This document shows, piece after piece, positions 33,906-45,882 of a stretch of DNA of 64,000 nucleotides. Origin of the DNA: Desarmillaria ectypa. Its lineage: Eukaryota; Basidiomycota; Agaricomycetes; Agaricales; Physalacriaceae. The stretch's first letter is position 1. Every line of letters begins with the position of its first letter. The translations under genes were made by a program, and so were the position numbers. The DNA lies in NCBI GenBank assembly GCA_030407005.1, contig JAUDYN010000006.1:2852001-2916000 (forward strand). Direction: 5' to 3'. The notes beneath the pieces were generated by a model. The model ran no database searches. It worked only from the letters and a program-made list of their open reading frames with translations, and was not told the DNA's origin.

Positions 33906-34740
33906 TTCGCCTTTTTAAGCCATTGACTCCTGCTGTCTTGCATCTCAACGGCGCCCAGAGTTCACCGTTGATGGCATATCTGAATTTGTTTGAGATGTCA
34001 TAACTTCGGCGTTGGATACTTAAACATCCATCGAACGAATGACTGGCTGGCGCGTAATTCAAAGCATGTCCGATATAATTAGTTTGAGTAGCGCCTTTTA
34101 TTCCGTGGTAAAAGTTTGTCATTTGTGGTGTAAACTTGGTTAACTCCGACGAGTTGAAGAGAAAGCGGCAGCTTAATAATTATGTACGTCGTCTGAATCT
34201 GCTTAGAAGACACTGGTTTGCAGTTCATCCCCAGTATCATCACTTCAATACATCCCTTCGATGACCGATAGCTCGATGACATACCCGCCGTGGCAATCGT
34301 ACTCCTCGCATAGGCTTTTAATCAGGCGGCAGCCCTTGTCGGAGACTGCAGTCCGAGCAGAGGCAGTGAGATCCTCCTTCCCCAGGCCCCTTTTTCATTC
34401 GGTAGTTCCATAAGCCAAAATACCCATCTTCACAGTACCCTTGTCAACTTGAAGAGAACGAATGGCTTGGTTTACGAGCAGCTAATACGCATCATCCGCA
34501 GAAAAGTAGTCGATCAAAGAGGGCATTGGAAAAGTGCTGCTATATACAGATGACGATGGTATGCATGGCGCTTCCTTCCAGATATACTGTCCACCCTTCA
34601 TCAATGGACTAAAACCCGTCCGAGAACCAAATCAAAATGCTAGCTAGCAGCGAGAGGATGAGCATAAAAAACCGGCACCGATTCAAGAGAGATTCAAACC
34701 CGACAACCCAAGGAAACCTAATTTGTTTTCACTCGTGTTG
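33906..34740. other. no gene recognised
   Basis: On the minus strand near 34250-34380 a frame reads SDKGCRLIKSLCEEYDCHGG before a stop; a faintly similar frame (DRKGCRLISDATRIDHRGYS) is on the minus strand near 58900. I cannot name it and do not call a gene. Confidence 0.3.
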
Positions 34741-34747
34741 AGCGCGT

Positions 34748-35012
34748 TCACTCACTGGGATCAGAATTTAGTGACGGCCCCGCGACAGAACAACGAAGAA
34801 TCCACTTACAGGAGCGAGAGGGTGATGTCACCGTTGACCTTGGCCTGGATGGCGATGTCGACCTCCAGGTTAAGATCCAACCTGAGCTTCAGTGCCTCCT
34901 TGGGGGCGACAGCTCCAGCACCGACACGAGCGGTCAGCTGGCCGTTTTTGGCTTCGGCATCAGCGGTAGCGCCGAGAACAGAGAGATGAGCTTGAGCAGT
35001 TGGTTGAGACAT
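34748..35012 (-). CDS. small conserved peptide gene, family copy 6 (divergent N-terminus)
   Basis: Minus strand: exon 1 35012-34810, intron 34809-34755 (55 bp, donor GTAAGT), exon 2 34754-34748, 69 residues ending LLE. The N-terminus MSQPTAQAHLSVLGATADAE differs from the MSAPETATK type and has no GRS motif, but KEALKLRLDLNLEV and the rest of the core are kept, with Asp for Glu in LEVDIAIQAK. A TATA-like TTTTTATA (plus) lies at 35047-35054. If unspliced, the in-frame stop is TAA. Function unknown. Confidence 0.82.
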
Positions 35013-35054
35013 TATCGTTAATAAGAGTATTGGAGTGGGATGGGCCTTTTTATA

Positions 35055-36985
35055 TGAGCACTGAGGGTATGAGCAATGTCATGTCGAGGTCTCCTCGGTA
35101 TTGGGGGATTGCGGTTGCGGGATTCCATTCCGTAAAATGGTGAAATTCAAATGAACATATTAATCCCTGTACACCATACGTCACATCCTTTGGAACTGGT
35201 AGGGTACTTGCATGGAAGTTTTTCGGAGCATGAGTTCAGCCGATACGTCGTAGCCTCAGGTTACAAGTGAAGGTACACCAGCCTTTTGCAAATATGAACA
35301 TGTATGGATGGGTCCCTTCCAAGCCCGTTTGAGATCAAGCGAATAAACCGATGAGCTAATATCACTCTGGGTCCCTTCCATGTAGGTTTACAGCGAGGCC
35401 TCGGTAGAATTAAATAACGTGATGGACGCATTATATTGGTTTCAGTTACACACAGATCATGGGAGGTCTGATGCTGGGTTTTATCGAACATACTCAGTCA
35501 GCGTTCCCATGGTCATGGACTAGAACGCGAGTGTATAGTAATGAGAACAAGAAATCGAACCTAGGTCGTCGCGTAAGCATCGCAGTTGAGTTGATGCAAC
35601 TGTTCCCGCGGACCGGAACTACGGACCTATAAGCGCCCATACGACATCAGGGTCTTTCCAAGATGAGAATATACATAATTACGAGTGTAGCCATAGAAAT
35701 TGACAGTGGTAATAATCTCTAATCCGGAGCCTCTAGACCTGCTGCGATGTTCGGTGTCTCGGAGAAAGGACAATAGAGAGTAGAGCGCCGGCGCTGCATA
35801 TTCCTCAGTCTCCGTATAGAATCATTGAGTTGCGAAGACTCACCTTCCACTGCAATTATAGTATCATATTACAAAAATCTACCCGTTTTGCCACAATGCT
35901 GCCCCCTGGTGACCGAGCCCTCTGACAAAGAACAAGGCTTGGCTTGTAAGAAGAGGGATCAGTTCGGATTTACTATCCCTAGCTATGGAAACACCGCTGG
36001 CAAACAGCCGACTGAAGAAAACAAAGTTCAGCTTGGATCAATCCAGGCCAAGTATATTACGCCTTTGCAGTTGTTGATGATGGGCTTGGCCTGAGGGTAG
36101 TTTGCGAATAAAGAACTTGATTCACTAAATCTTAGCAAGTCAGCATTGGATTGCTGCGTAGCTGCGAATTTTATCGCTAGGAGAGAAATTGAAGAGAAGG
36201 GCGATATATTGAGAAGGATAGAAGTACTGAAATTATATCAGTCTTTGTTGCATAGTGCCAACGCTTTCTCAACTGTGCGGAAAGAACTGTGAGGGTACCT
36301 GGCCATCATTTCTAGTATGAAGGTACAAGGGGATTGCATGAGATTCGTCGAATAATAGAAGTTCAAGAGGCCCCCAGGAAAGGCGTGCTGCATGATGGTG
36401 GGAACGAAGTTAGCTGCGTTTGACTTTTCGGTAATCTCTGAAGACATTCTTTTTTGAACTACTACCACGACGATAGCTTAGTGAAGGCATTTTAGGATTC
36501 CTCTGCAAGGGCCATGGCAGCTCTTCTGCGATCGCGCACCATAAAACCGTACGTCTTCTTTAACCAACATATACATGTTCTAAAGAATCGTACAGATAAG
36601 TAATCTGATCTTTGCAACAGAGGAAATGCGAATATCGTTTTTATCATCTGTGGCTTAATCTCTTATTCGAGGACGGCTTACAGACTGTTCAAACTTCATC
36701 TTCAGTCTAAGCCAAAATTTCAACATCAATTTCACCTACAACGACGCTGGAATTGGAACTGGTTATTGCCCTTTACCTTTATACAAGAAAGACAGGGCCG
36801 GGCCTATAGGTGCGTGTACCCAGTTATATCTACGAATTATCGTTTCTCCTTGTTATAGGCCGTTGACCTGTCGATTGAATTTCGGACTGTTTGATCGTAT
36901 CAAAATGACTTCCCGCGTGCGACTCCCAAAACAATTCACGCGTTATTCAAAGACTCGGATCAGGGTGAATATACTTGAAATGTGA
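35055..36985. other. no gene recognised
   Basis: An 89-codon plus frame at 35825-36094 contains SIQAKYITPLQLL. It has a passing resemblance to the family core but not enough to call a relic. Nothing else is supported. Confidence 0.35.
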
Positions 36986-36989
36986 ACAT

Positions 36990-37015
36990 GGAACAACACT
37001 GATACACTGATATTC
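36990..37015 (-). other. conserved downstream box after small-peptide copy 7
   Basis: Read on the minus strand this contains AATATCAGTGTATCAGTGTTG, about 290 bp beyond the last exon of copy 7. The AATATCAGTGT core seems to be partly doubled. Confidence 0.4.
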
Positions 37016-37304
37016 GACACAAAAAGCCGTACGACTCGATAATTGATATGAATTGACAAAAGGTATGATGAAAGTACAAAAGGAGTAGCTGGGAAGAAGA
37101 CAGAAGCAATCTGGCGAAGGGAAAAAGTAAAGATGTTGAATAGATGGTAAAATTTTATCGAGGTGGCGATGTGAACAAGTCTGGCTAACGGACATTCTTG
37201 ACAACAGTCCTAGGACGCCGGTAAGACTTTGACACCAAATGCGAATTGAAAACGACGCGAAACCGACCTGGTGCGCTCAATTCAAGCTACTGACCTTGGA
37301 GGAT

Positions 37305-37577
37305 TTACTCCCTGAACGCGAAGTCAGCTCTGATTCAGATGCAAAATGAACAAAGAAATAGAGCTTACAAGAGGGAAAGGGTGATGTCGCCGTTGACTTT
37401 GGCCTGGATGGCAATCTCGACCTCGAGGTTGAGGTCCAACCTGAGCTTGAGAGCCTCCTTTTGCTTGCCGACACCACCGCGCCCAAGGCCTTGGTTGGTG
37501 ACTTGGCCAGCCTGGTTTTCACCACCGAAGGCGGTTTTCTCGGAGGTAGCGTATTGAGTAGCGGGTTGAGAAGACAT
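37305..37577 (-). CDS. small conserved peptide gene, family copy 7
   Basis: Minus strand: exon 1 37577-37369, intron 37368-37312 (57 bp, donor GTAAGC), exon 2 37311-37305, 71 residues ending LLE. The N-terminus MSSQPATQYATSEKTAFGGE is unlike the others, and the linker is Gln/Gly-rich (NQAGQVTNQGLGRGGVGKQK). An upstream in-frame ATG at 37617-37619 would add 14 residues, but the ATG at 37577 fits the TATA box (TTTTATA on plus, 37627-37633) better. The last Leu codon is TT/G rather than CT/N, showing the intron position is kept although the bases around it changed. A GAGGCACCCGG box is at 37714-37724. Confidence 0.83.
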
Positions 37578-37633
37578 GATACTTGTGCAGCTGGTGTCTG
37601 GGTCGATACCTTGGAGCAACTGGCTCTTTTATA

Positions 37634-38946
37634 CGTGGTAATGATCCCACATAGGTTGAAAATGGGAGAATTGGAGCAATGTTACTAAAGCGGCACGTTG
37701 TCTTGCTTGTAAACCGGGTGCCTCGTCATCCTTAGGAGTTTGATTAATGTTGGAGGAGCGGGAGTACCAAACCTCGCGGTACGTAATGCTCAGTTTGAAA
37801 TGGTAGCAAACCCCAAGCAATGATTCAAGTTACCGTATGCGTTACATTCCATTTCGCGATTGAAGACTTGGTAAATATAGAAATTTCGGTTCAACGTGAT
37901 GTATAGAATGTATATCTGAAGTTGGAGTCTGGGTGCGCATTCAATGTTTCCGAGACACGAGTTATTTACCTGGGTATGGAAGAGAGACAGAAAGCGGACA
38001 TGTGGTCCCCTGACTTAGGCATTCGTCCCTTTCAATAGGAAGTACTATAGCCCAATCACCGCATTGCCATAATCTAATCTAAATGCACATATATCATAAC
38101 CCTCATAATTTTGTCTGATCTAGAAGATCATTAGCCATCATTATGCCATATCGACCGGCCTTGCATCAATTTCTGAGGCCTATTTTTTGCCGAGGTACAT
38201 TGCTACACGTGCCATCTCTCTTCTTTTCTTCTTTCCGAATAATATCACACTGTTCTTGTGCCTTTGTCCTTTAACCTCTTGTTTCTGCGCCACTGGAGTT
38301 TCAACTTTAAAGTTTCCCCTTTATGGACTGACATCTTCGTCTGTATCTCTTGCGGCTTCAAAGGACCTGAGGTCATTCTCGGTACGGCGACAGCAATACG
38401 GGATTAGTAAATGAAATGTACAGATGGGGATTCAACGGGGAAAACTTCTAATCGAATCGAGATTACTGTGCAGAGATTGTAGAGGTACAAGGAATGTCAT
38501 GGGCAGTTAGTGCGTAGATGATAGGGGGGCAGTCCCTACACGTTTCTGAGAGTATCATCAGTACATCTCTTCTTCAGAACCTCGGGAACTGATGCGGTTC
38601 TTTTTTGAGACGGATACCGGTGTTCGGCCCGGATCCACATTGGCGATCAGTTGATCGGAACTGCCGATGGTGCGCTGCCACGGCAAATTTGAATCTTTCC
38701 TTCTCACCATCATCGCTTTCTGCAAAGCTCCTGCCAGTCTCTCACCGGGGAGCATCGGGAGTCGTGGAGGACACTCCATATAGTAATATCGCTCTCGCGG
38801 CCAAGATATTGTGCTGACAGCTCAGTGAGCTCATGACCATACTCCGCTCCCGCTTTGGCATGATTGGCTCCACCCCCCAGTCTCCTCTCGTTTAACTCTG
38901 ACGGCTCAACTCTTGAAGTGACAGGTCTGCCTAGACCGACTTTGTT
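37634..38946. other. no gene recognised apart from the copy 7 promoter
   Basis: Beyond the box at 37714 I find no supported feature; open frames near 38558-38991 overlap on both strands. Confidence 0.35.
37714..37724 (-). promoter_or_regulatory. GAGGCACCCGG box upstream of small-peptide copy 7
   Basis: Minus-strand GAGGCACCCGG lies about 137 bp upstream of the ATG at 37577 and 81 bp above its TATA box. It differs from the family box by the final base. Confidence 0.5.
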
Positions 38947-39351
38947 TTGCCTTGGTCTGATGTTTCCTTGTTCTTCGATTGGCGGCATCATACCAAGCGC
39001 ATCTCTTGCGTAAAGGAGTACTATAATGATGGTGCAACCGCCAATTGGATTCTGTTTACTTTACGGGGAACTCTAGCCCCTCTAGATATCTCATCAATTG
39101 CTCTTTCTGACCATCCTAGGTCCCCGTCATCTTCACTGCCATTTGGAGAGCACGTCATGTCTTTTCCTGTTCCCTTTGACGACGACGAAATGTCGCAACC
39201 GGTCATCGTGAAGTACCAAGACTTGTTCCAGGCCGGCCTTCAATGTCGTATGCTATACTGCGAAGACGTCAGCCGCCCTTGCTTCTCTACGGAAAATGTC
39301 AAGGCCATAGCAGCGGAATTGACCCTCCGCGCTCATCTCCGAGTTACATGA
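38947..39351 (+). CDS. unrecognised open reading frame, 134 codons
   Basis: A single uninterrupted frame reads MPWSDVSLFFDW at its start and contains GEHVMSFPVPFDDDEMSQPV and VKYQDLFQAGLQ. I do not recognise a family. It has no signal peptide or membrane segment. The stretch just after it (39378-39405) contains ATTAGATACCAATATCA, like the downstream box of the small-peptide genes, which may mean it is transcribed. It could equally be a fragment or a chance frame. Confidence 0.25.
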   Translation: MPWSDVSLFFDWRHHTKRISCVKEYYNDGATANWILFTLRGTLAPLDISSIALSDHPRSPSSSLPFGEHVMSFPVPFDDDEMSQPVIVKYQDLFQAGLQCRMLYCEDVSRPCFSTENVKAIAAELTLRAHLRVT

Positions 39352-39405
39352 CTGTGATTATGCTTCTAAACTGCAGTATTAGATACCAATATCAACTTCC
39401 ACTGA

Positions 39406-41065
39406 GTTCAGACTTCTAGCGAACACCAACGGTTATCGAGAAACCGAAGGAGGTACCTTGAAGTTTGAACAAATGCGACCATGCCACGGTGCGTATGACA
39501 AATGAATATCAGTGATTCTCCCGCAAGCGTATTTTTAGAATGAATGAAACGGCATGACTTCAGGAAAACCTTCGCAGTGTGGGGTGGTAATGATCTCAGC
39601 ATCAGAACACGTTGACGAACCCACTTGTCACCCGAGCCAGGTCAATCAATAATCTGAAATTTGGTCGCAGAACGGTCATGAGCCAGGAGCATACCAAGCT
39701 GAGAACTTGGATCGCCGTTAGTCACTCTGAGAAGCGAAAGCGCGTATTCGCCGCAATGATCCTAGCTTGAGTATGCCTCCTCTGATTCTATCATTACACC
39801 GATGAAGTCGGCGAAATAGAAATGCGAATGAGCTAAAGAGCTTATGTATGAGACATAGGGAAATGGAATCAAGGAGGCTGTTATGATGGGCCCTATTTTC
39901 GATGAGTGAGGGCAGGAGCAACGTTAAGTGTTAAAGTGTACTGGACTGAATTTGTTTTGAGCGGCAAAGGGAGGGACACGGGATCCTACCGCTTCATAAA
40001 CACCTAGAACGCGCCTGAACAACGTATATATATATAGTTTGAAGAATATTACAAATATATCTAGCAAAAGTTTGAAATCATTATCATGTCGTGAAACGGG
40101 ATGAGCTTCAGTATAACTTATGCACGTATTCCCACTTCTACGCTGAGTAAATCGTTGCAATATATGGGGGACATAGCTACCCCACCATACACCAACGTGA
40201 ACGAGGGGCAAGCACGTCGTGCGGAATATGCAGCGTAATGGAGGCGGGAACCTGTGTTGGAAGGGCATCAAGTGGAAAGTCATTGCCCTAGCTTTCTGAC
40301 TAGCCCGAGACTGGTCCGAATGTCGTTTTTTGACCTGACTTTCACACAGCCACGGAACGCCATCACCTGATGCTGTCCCCACCATAACGGGAGGACGTCG
40401 CACAGCCATCGCAGTCGGTCAACTTCGGTCGAGAAACCGGACAGATACGCTGGTTTAGGCTGGCTTTGTGGGTCCGTGAGAAAAGGTCAGGTCAAAAATG
40501 CCCTGCCTTCTCCTGCCTTTCGGCGACTTGTGACTTGCACCGGACTTTGTAACTGGTCAGTGACTGGCACAACACTGGCAGCTACTGACATTCTGAATCA
40601 ACCAACGAAGTTAGTGGAGGTAGAAGAGTCTATACCACGGCTGGCGAAAGTGCCGTTAGCATAGACCCGCCTGAAGAATGGCCCTACAAGGACCCATAGA
40701 AACAGCGATCTTGTTGATCGATATTGACCGCCCTTAGAGTAAGTCACAGCGGCTCGCAAACCTGCAGGGCCTCTGCCGCCACTCGTTTCTTCCATCCCGA
40801 GGACCGCAGCATAAATGCAATTACGCACCTTCCTTTATGAAATTTGTAACCCTTTCCAGGAGGACTTGAACCCATACGAACAAAATTGATCTAAGTGGGC
40901 AAGGCAGCCGGCTTACCTGCTGATGTTCCTTATCGTATAAGAGGAAGTCCTCATTAGACGCCATCTTCAACAATGAAGATACGTCCGAACCAGCTCCTTA
41001 AGCTTCTATCCCCGGTACACTTAACTTTGCATTTGAAAACCAGGAGGACGATGAGATCATCAGCA
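39406..41065. other. no gene recognised
   Basis: No supported gene. A short TA dinucleotide run is at about 40024-40037. Confidence 0.4.
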
Positions 41066-41083
41066 TAAAGAAGTGGAGGGGGA

Positions 41084-41179
41084 GCGCTCAAGCTAAAGTT
41101 GGACCTTAACCTCGAGGTTGGCATAACTATCAAGGCCGAGGTTAATGGCGACATCGTGTTTCCGTTTCTGTGCGTGTAA
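41084..41179 (+). pseudogene. small conserved peptide gene, relic b
   Basis: ALKLKLDLNLEVGITIKAE and then VNGDIVFPFL clearly derive from the family core, with changes at six or so positions. The frame is closed upstream by TAA at 41066-41068, with no ATG before the core, so the N-terminal part is gone. A donor-like GTGCGT still follows the second-last Leu codon and an acceptor CCAG is near 41219, so the intron remains recognisable. Changed core residues mark it as decaying. Confidence 0.7.
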
Positions 41180-41902
41180 TTGAGGCTTCGCCTGCACTCG
41201 AGGCTGATTCATTTGCCAGATAGTAACCTTTTCGGTATCGTCGCGATTGGTGTTCCCTATGAGGTTGATCTGTTTTTGCATGCTGTGAACTAAATGACAA
41301 GGTTGACCACCAGCCTTGATTCTAGCAAGTCGGAATGGATGGTTGTCAGGAAACTCGAAGGCTAAAAATACCGAGATTTGCATCATTCTTTTGCGTGTTA
41401 GCGGCGCTCCCTATACACTGGATGAAAAACAATGTATTTTTACCTATGAATACATAGAAAATATCCAAAGTTTTTCCACCGTTTTTTATACTAAAAAAGC
41501 ACTAAAAGTATTTTGAATTCCTCACTGTTTACTACAAAGCCTGTCAAATACAGTGAAAAGTTATGAATACTTATACCGCTTTTTCTACACAAAAATACTG
41601 AGGAAAAAACTTTGAATATTTTCTGTGTATTTAGGGGTAAAAATACCTAAATTTTAGTGCAGTGATATCCACCTTCAACTTGGTTTGCCGTCGTTATCGA
41701 TGCGTGCTGCACAAAATGTCGTTCTTGATGGATCAACAGAGCGCAAGGATGGCTGGCTGTATTTAAAAAAGTGACAAGTCCTACATAATAAATAGCGAGA
41801 CTTCGAATCTGTAGTAAGTTCCGGGCCCGGCTTACCTTTCCGCTCTTCCTCGAGCCTCGAAATCCCAATTGTGAACATTCGACGCCAGAAAAATAAACTC
41901 GT
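41180..41902. other. AT-rich intergenic DNA, no gene recognised
   Basis: The stretch 41430-41660 is unusually AT-rich, with repeated AAAATA/AAAGTATTTTGAAT-type words. No feature can be named. Confidence 0.4.
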
Positions 41903-41999
41903 AGCCCACCGTGGGGGTCGAACCCACAGCCTTCAGATATCCACATAGCCGCCTGGCGAATTAAGAGTCTGACGCTCTATCCGATTGAGCTAGGCGGGC
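41903..41999 (-). tRNA. tRNA-Lys(CUU) with intron
   Basis: The minus strand folds as a tRNA. Acceptor GCCCGCC pairs with GGTGGGC (one G-U pair), the D arm is TAGCTCAATCGGATAGAGC, and the T arm is GTGGGTTCGACCCCCAC. The anticodon arm has 5' half TCAGA, loop CTCTTA with anticodon CTT after T33, an intron of about 23 nt, then the 3' half TCTGA. Intron placement one base after the anticodon is the normal eukaryotic position. Confidence 0.88.
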
Positions 42000-43289
42000 T
42001 ATAAAGAGTAGCCGGCAGAAGGACTATGTAAAAAGATAATACGAGGCGTGTGAAAGGATTGGCCACCCTGATCAAGCCAAGTCCACCCTTACCGTGAGCT
42101 CAGTGCACAGCATTATAGACCAATCAACTATAAAACAATCTACCGGAAAAGAGTAAAGGAAGTAAAAGGACGAGGTAAGCGCTGGAATCACGGTCGCGTG
42201 CAGCACTAAGACGGGTGATCTCGATGTATTTGGATCAAGTCCAGACAAGCATGTCGGCCTAAGAGCCAACTCAACTACGGAAAGAAAGTGACGTGCATTG
42301 AGCTATTCACAACGAAAAAGGTAGCAAAGGGATCCTAGATTGCAGATTGACATGTCGACAATGACTCCCTTAGCATTCGCCTACTTTGGACCAATCAATC
42401 CCATTATAGACGGACAGAACACATTCAGGGAGGCAGCAGTCGCAAGTTCACGTCCAGGTGCTGAGCGTATTGTTAGAACGTATTGTAGCAGGAATAGTAT
42501 TTGGCCACGACACCATATGTTCTACCCCACAATTTGGCAAAGGTCCACTCGGCAAATGAACAGTAGACGGCAGAGGGACGCTTCAGGACTTCAAAGTGGT
42601 GGAGATGCAATAATTGCGAACGGCTGGAGGCCCATAGTCTATTTCTAAGAGAAACTATGGTTTGTATTTGAGATATAGATGTGACGAGACGTCAGAGTCC
42701 TTATCGGTGGAGATGCAACAACTGCAAACTTCGTTGGAGCCCATGATACACCCCAAAGGCACTAGCAAAAACACAGCAATCATGCCTAGAAAATGGTGCG
42801 AAGAACATACAGAGTGTAAGTATAACTTGCTGGTATGCATTTCGTTGACGCGAGGCAGTACAGTAGGACACACCAGGGTACCGATCAAAGCGATGAAAAG
42901 AGATACGAGATGAGGGCGGGGCCATCGAGAACAAAAGGCAATTCTTCGGGCTCGTGATTCTCCACCGAAGAAAAAACGTACAGACCTTCCAACGCACGGA
43001 AGGGAACGGAAAAGTCATCTCGAGCAGATGAATGACTGAGCACACCAGTCCACACAATGATGTTACAAGAAGTTCAAGAAATGCCCTTGTGAAGTGAGCG
43101 GATTGAGGCTTGCAGCGCGACTAATGCTCTGATTAATAAGTTGGACAATCACTTTCCCTTCCTTTCAATCGAGGCAGGCAATACTGCAATAAATGCCCGT
43201 GTGCGCTAAGTCATGAGATATGGAGTCCAAAGAGGCTGAAGCAAATGAGTCCATCGTTCCTGATTTCAAGGCCATCATGGTAAGAGCAG
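42000..43289. other. no gene recognised
   Basis: Two imperfect copies of a ~40 bp unit (GGTGGAGATGCAA, then AANTGC, then GGAG, then CCCAT) are at about 42598-42640 and 42706-42745. No coding gene is supported. Confidence 0.35.
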
Positions 43290-43401
43290 AACCAAAGTTG
43301 CCGGCCCGAGTTCCGTTTCCTACCGATTTAATCCGACTTGCCATAAACAGCTCACGATTTTTGATCGCACAGGTTGTACAGCCACGTCTGCTTTTGTGCA
43401 C
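43290..43401 (-). pseudogene. possible relic of a Zn2Cys6 zinc-cluster exon
   Basis: On the minus strand a frame reads HKSRRGCTTCAIKN, typical of the start of a fungal zinc cluster. A possible intron (GTGAGC to GGTAG) joins it to RNGTRAGNFGSAL, where a working cluster would have three more Cys. The cysteines have been lost, so at best this is a decayed exon. It is not closely related to the regulators at 12104 and 21749. Confidence 0.25.
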
Positions 43402-44425
43402 TTACCAGTGCGACGACTACTACTACTACATAAACAAGATTCATAAACGAAGTCAAAAATTACAGCTTATCCCTCATAGAGCTTTGGATTAGCGATAAAC
43501 CGTCGACACATTTTACATCGTCGCGACATCGTCGCGTCGATAGTTAATATCCCGGCCGGTGGCAAATATCCGCTCTTTTCTGGCTCCGCTGCTCGATGAA
43601 AAGCGCCGTTTTTCCGAATACCCTGTTCTCAACTACACTTCCAAATACGGAATGAGACCGCTTTTGTCGCATTACGGTTCTTTTGCGACACGTTTTTGTT
43701 GCTTTCTACATCAGACTTCGAGACTCGAGTCCACATTCATTCTTTTCGGCCCACGAAGCCCTCTGTGGGTACAACTAATTCAACCTCGTTTCAACCCGAG
43801 TCCGAGGGCCATGGTTGTCTTCTCTCGAATCCAAGGATCGAATCTGAGTCCGCCGACACGCGTCTCTTCGCTGGACGCCACGGTTGAATGATTCCGTCAC
43901 TTTTCCACCGCCAATCCGCCTCCATTGCGTGATGCCTTAATTGACGCCACTACGACGCCACGCTTGGTCTAGGCGCTGCGTTGTTACCTCGCGCCACTTA
44001 CTCTTGATGTCATATTCCATTCTAATAGCAACCCCGAGTCATTGGACGTCTTCGGCTATATTCCTTTCCTCCAGCATCCAACAAGTTACTGTCTCCCTAG
44101 AGACATGCAAGTCGAGGTCGCTCTAGGAGGCAAAAAAAAAACGACACAGGGTCATTTAAATCTTCTGATCCACCCTCATTTTTGGTGGTTCCTCGAATAG
44201 AAAGAACGTTGCTATGCATGCCTCCATTTGTGCGTGCGATCACATTATATTAGCAAGGGCTTTCGGCCCGCGAAGCTCGTTCTTCCGCTCCGTCGCATCT
44301 CTCACCCTCGTCCCCTATACCGCAGACCTCCTTTGATTTGAATTTGATTTGGCAAAGCGAAGGTCGCCATGCCGCACGGTAGCGAAAAACACTTGACAGC
44401 AATTTAACCCATCTCTATGAAGCTC
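43402..44425. other. no gene recognised
   Basis: No supported gene; contains a short poly(A) run near 44133. The right end is the promoter of copy 8. Confidence 0.4.
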
Positions 44426-44474
44426 ACTGTGTATAAAAGACTCACCCATTTCAGCAAAAGTCTTCATTCCAATC

Positions 44475-44723
44475 ATGTCTGCTCCAGAAACCGCTACCAA
44501 ATTCGCACCTACCCAATCCTCCTCCGTCCTCGGCGGGCAGATCGTCGGTCGCTCTGAGCCCCGGCCTGCACCCCCCGCAGCTTTGAAGCTCCGTCTTGAC
44601 CTTAACCTCGAGGTTGAGATTGCCATCCAGGCCAAGGTCAACGGCGACATCACCCTTTCTCTTCTGTGAGTACCGTACGTAGCCTTGCGCGTCCTCGAAC
44701 TGACTATTACTTTCAGTCAGTAA
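44475..44723 (+). CDS. small conserved peptide gene, family copy 8
   Basis: Exon 1 44475-44665, intron 44666-44716 (51 bp, the shortest in the family), exon 2 44717-44723, 65 residues. Exon 2 reads TCAGTAA, so the last residue is Gln, not Glu. The N-terminus MSAPETATKFAPTQSSSVLG, then GGQIVGRSEPRPAPPAA, is almost the same as copy 12 at 62983, a recent duplicate. TATAAAA is at 44432-44438, 37 bp before the ATG. A downstream box lies at 44926-44960. Function unknown. Confidence 0.85.
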
Positions 44724-44925
44724 AGGTCTCTAACCCCATAAGTGAGGGCGGTATTCGGTCATTGGATTTCAGGCAAGATTTCGTCGGTAAATGCCTGCTG
44801 ATGTGCTTATCGTTTGGATGGTATAGGGATAACTATGCATGTCTTACCTATATCTGTTGCGGCGTACCATACTTTCAGCTCTCTTTCTCGTTCAACCTCG
44901 TAGGCATATTTAGTAGTGCATTCAT

Positions 44926-44960
44926 ACCTATTAGATCTCAATATCAGTGTTTTCGGGTTG
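44926..44960 (+). other. conserved downstream box after small-peptide copy 8
   Basis: TACCTATTAGATCTCAATAT followed by CAGTGTT and a G-rich end, about 205 bp beyond exon 2. Closely similar to the box at 63370 after copy 12. Confidence 0.45.
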
Positions 44961-45680
44961 TACTCCATTGAGCCACTCACTAAGAAGTATAGAAATGCCC
45001 GTTGATTTGTAAACAACTGCGCCAATGAATTCTAGTATATGGCTTCCAAGGAGAGTCATAATTACGTCGGATGGGCTTGGTGGAGGAACAGGATACTGCA
45101 CCATTTTGACGTCGAAGCTCGGCCAGCTGCGTTTTTGGCCAGTAATCCGAAATATGTATTTCGGAGCAGTACGTTCACGAAGATGGGGTACTTGACGCCT
45201 GTCCAAATGTTCGACAGCGACCTTCTGAGAGGACGATAGGAACATGGAAGCCGTAAGACAAAATCGTTGGGATGGAGCGACACAGTCTATTTGCTCATGA
45301 AATGACCATGAGAAAACGTCGAGTTGCTGTGTAATCGATCATTGCACGAAGCGGAGTTGCGCCTGCTCGACCAGGAAGGAGGCCAGTTGGGCGTTGGGCA
45401 CTTGTCGACTAGAGGATACGGATGACAAGACGATTTTCTCGGCCATGCCGTTCACTTTGTTGAGCACAATCTCTCTGGCGTGACATTCGCGAGTGCGAGA
45501 GAAGGAGGGTTGGTACCGGCGGCAACTTTAGCAACCTAGACCACGGGTGTTTATTTTTGCGCGGTCTAGGTGACGTATCTCGCCTCATTTACACCCACTT
45601 GGTGACGACCCGACGACAGCTCTTCTGTACGACGTCGCGCTTGACATATAATCTCTTATGCATGAGTCGTTGGTGGGCAC
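44961..45680. other. no gene recognised
   Basis: Open frames at 44931-45283 overlap on both strands; no motif or splice support. Confidence 0.35.
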
Positions 45681-45720
45681 AAACCCAGTGACACTGATAT
45701 TCGAGATGGTGTATACAAAG
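45681..45720 (-). other. conserved downstream box after small-peptide copy 9
   Basis: On the minus strand it contains GAATATCAGTGTCACTGGG, about 165-200 bp beyond the last exon of copy 9. Confidence 0.4.
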
Positions 45721-45882
45721 GCCGCAGCCTGTACGAGGACGAGAACCGAAGGAACGACGATTTCTGAACACTGAATTTTGACCTGCAGCAAGAGTCTTAG
45801 CGCAACTCGAGGTGGAAGTAAAAGACCTGCCTTGGGAGTAGTAAACTCGACGACTATATGCGCTTCTCAGCCCGCGAAAGAA

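Noticed and set aside
35825..36094. SIQAKYITPLQLL as a third relic of the small-peptide family
   Set aside because: Only the IQAK word agrees; no LDLNLEV, no NGD turn, no terminal intron and no TATA spacing.
43696..43891. Overlapping plus-strand frames of 63 and 110 codons
   Set aside because: No motif, no splice partner, no relative elsewhere in the window.
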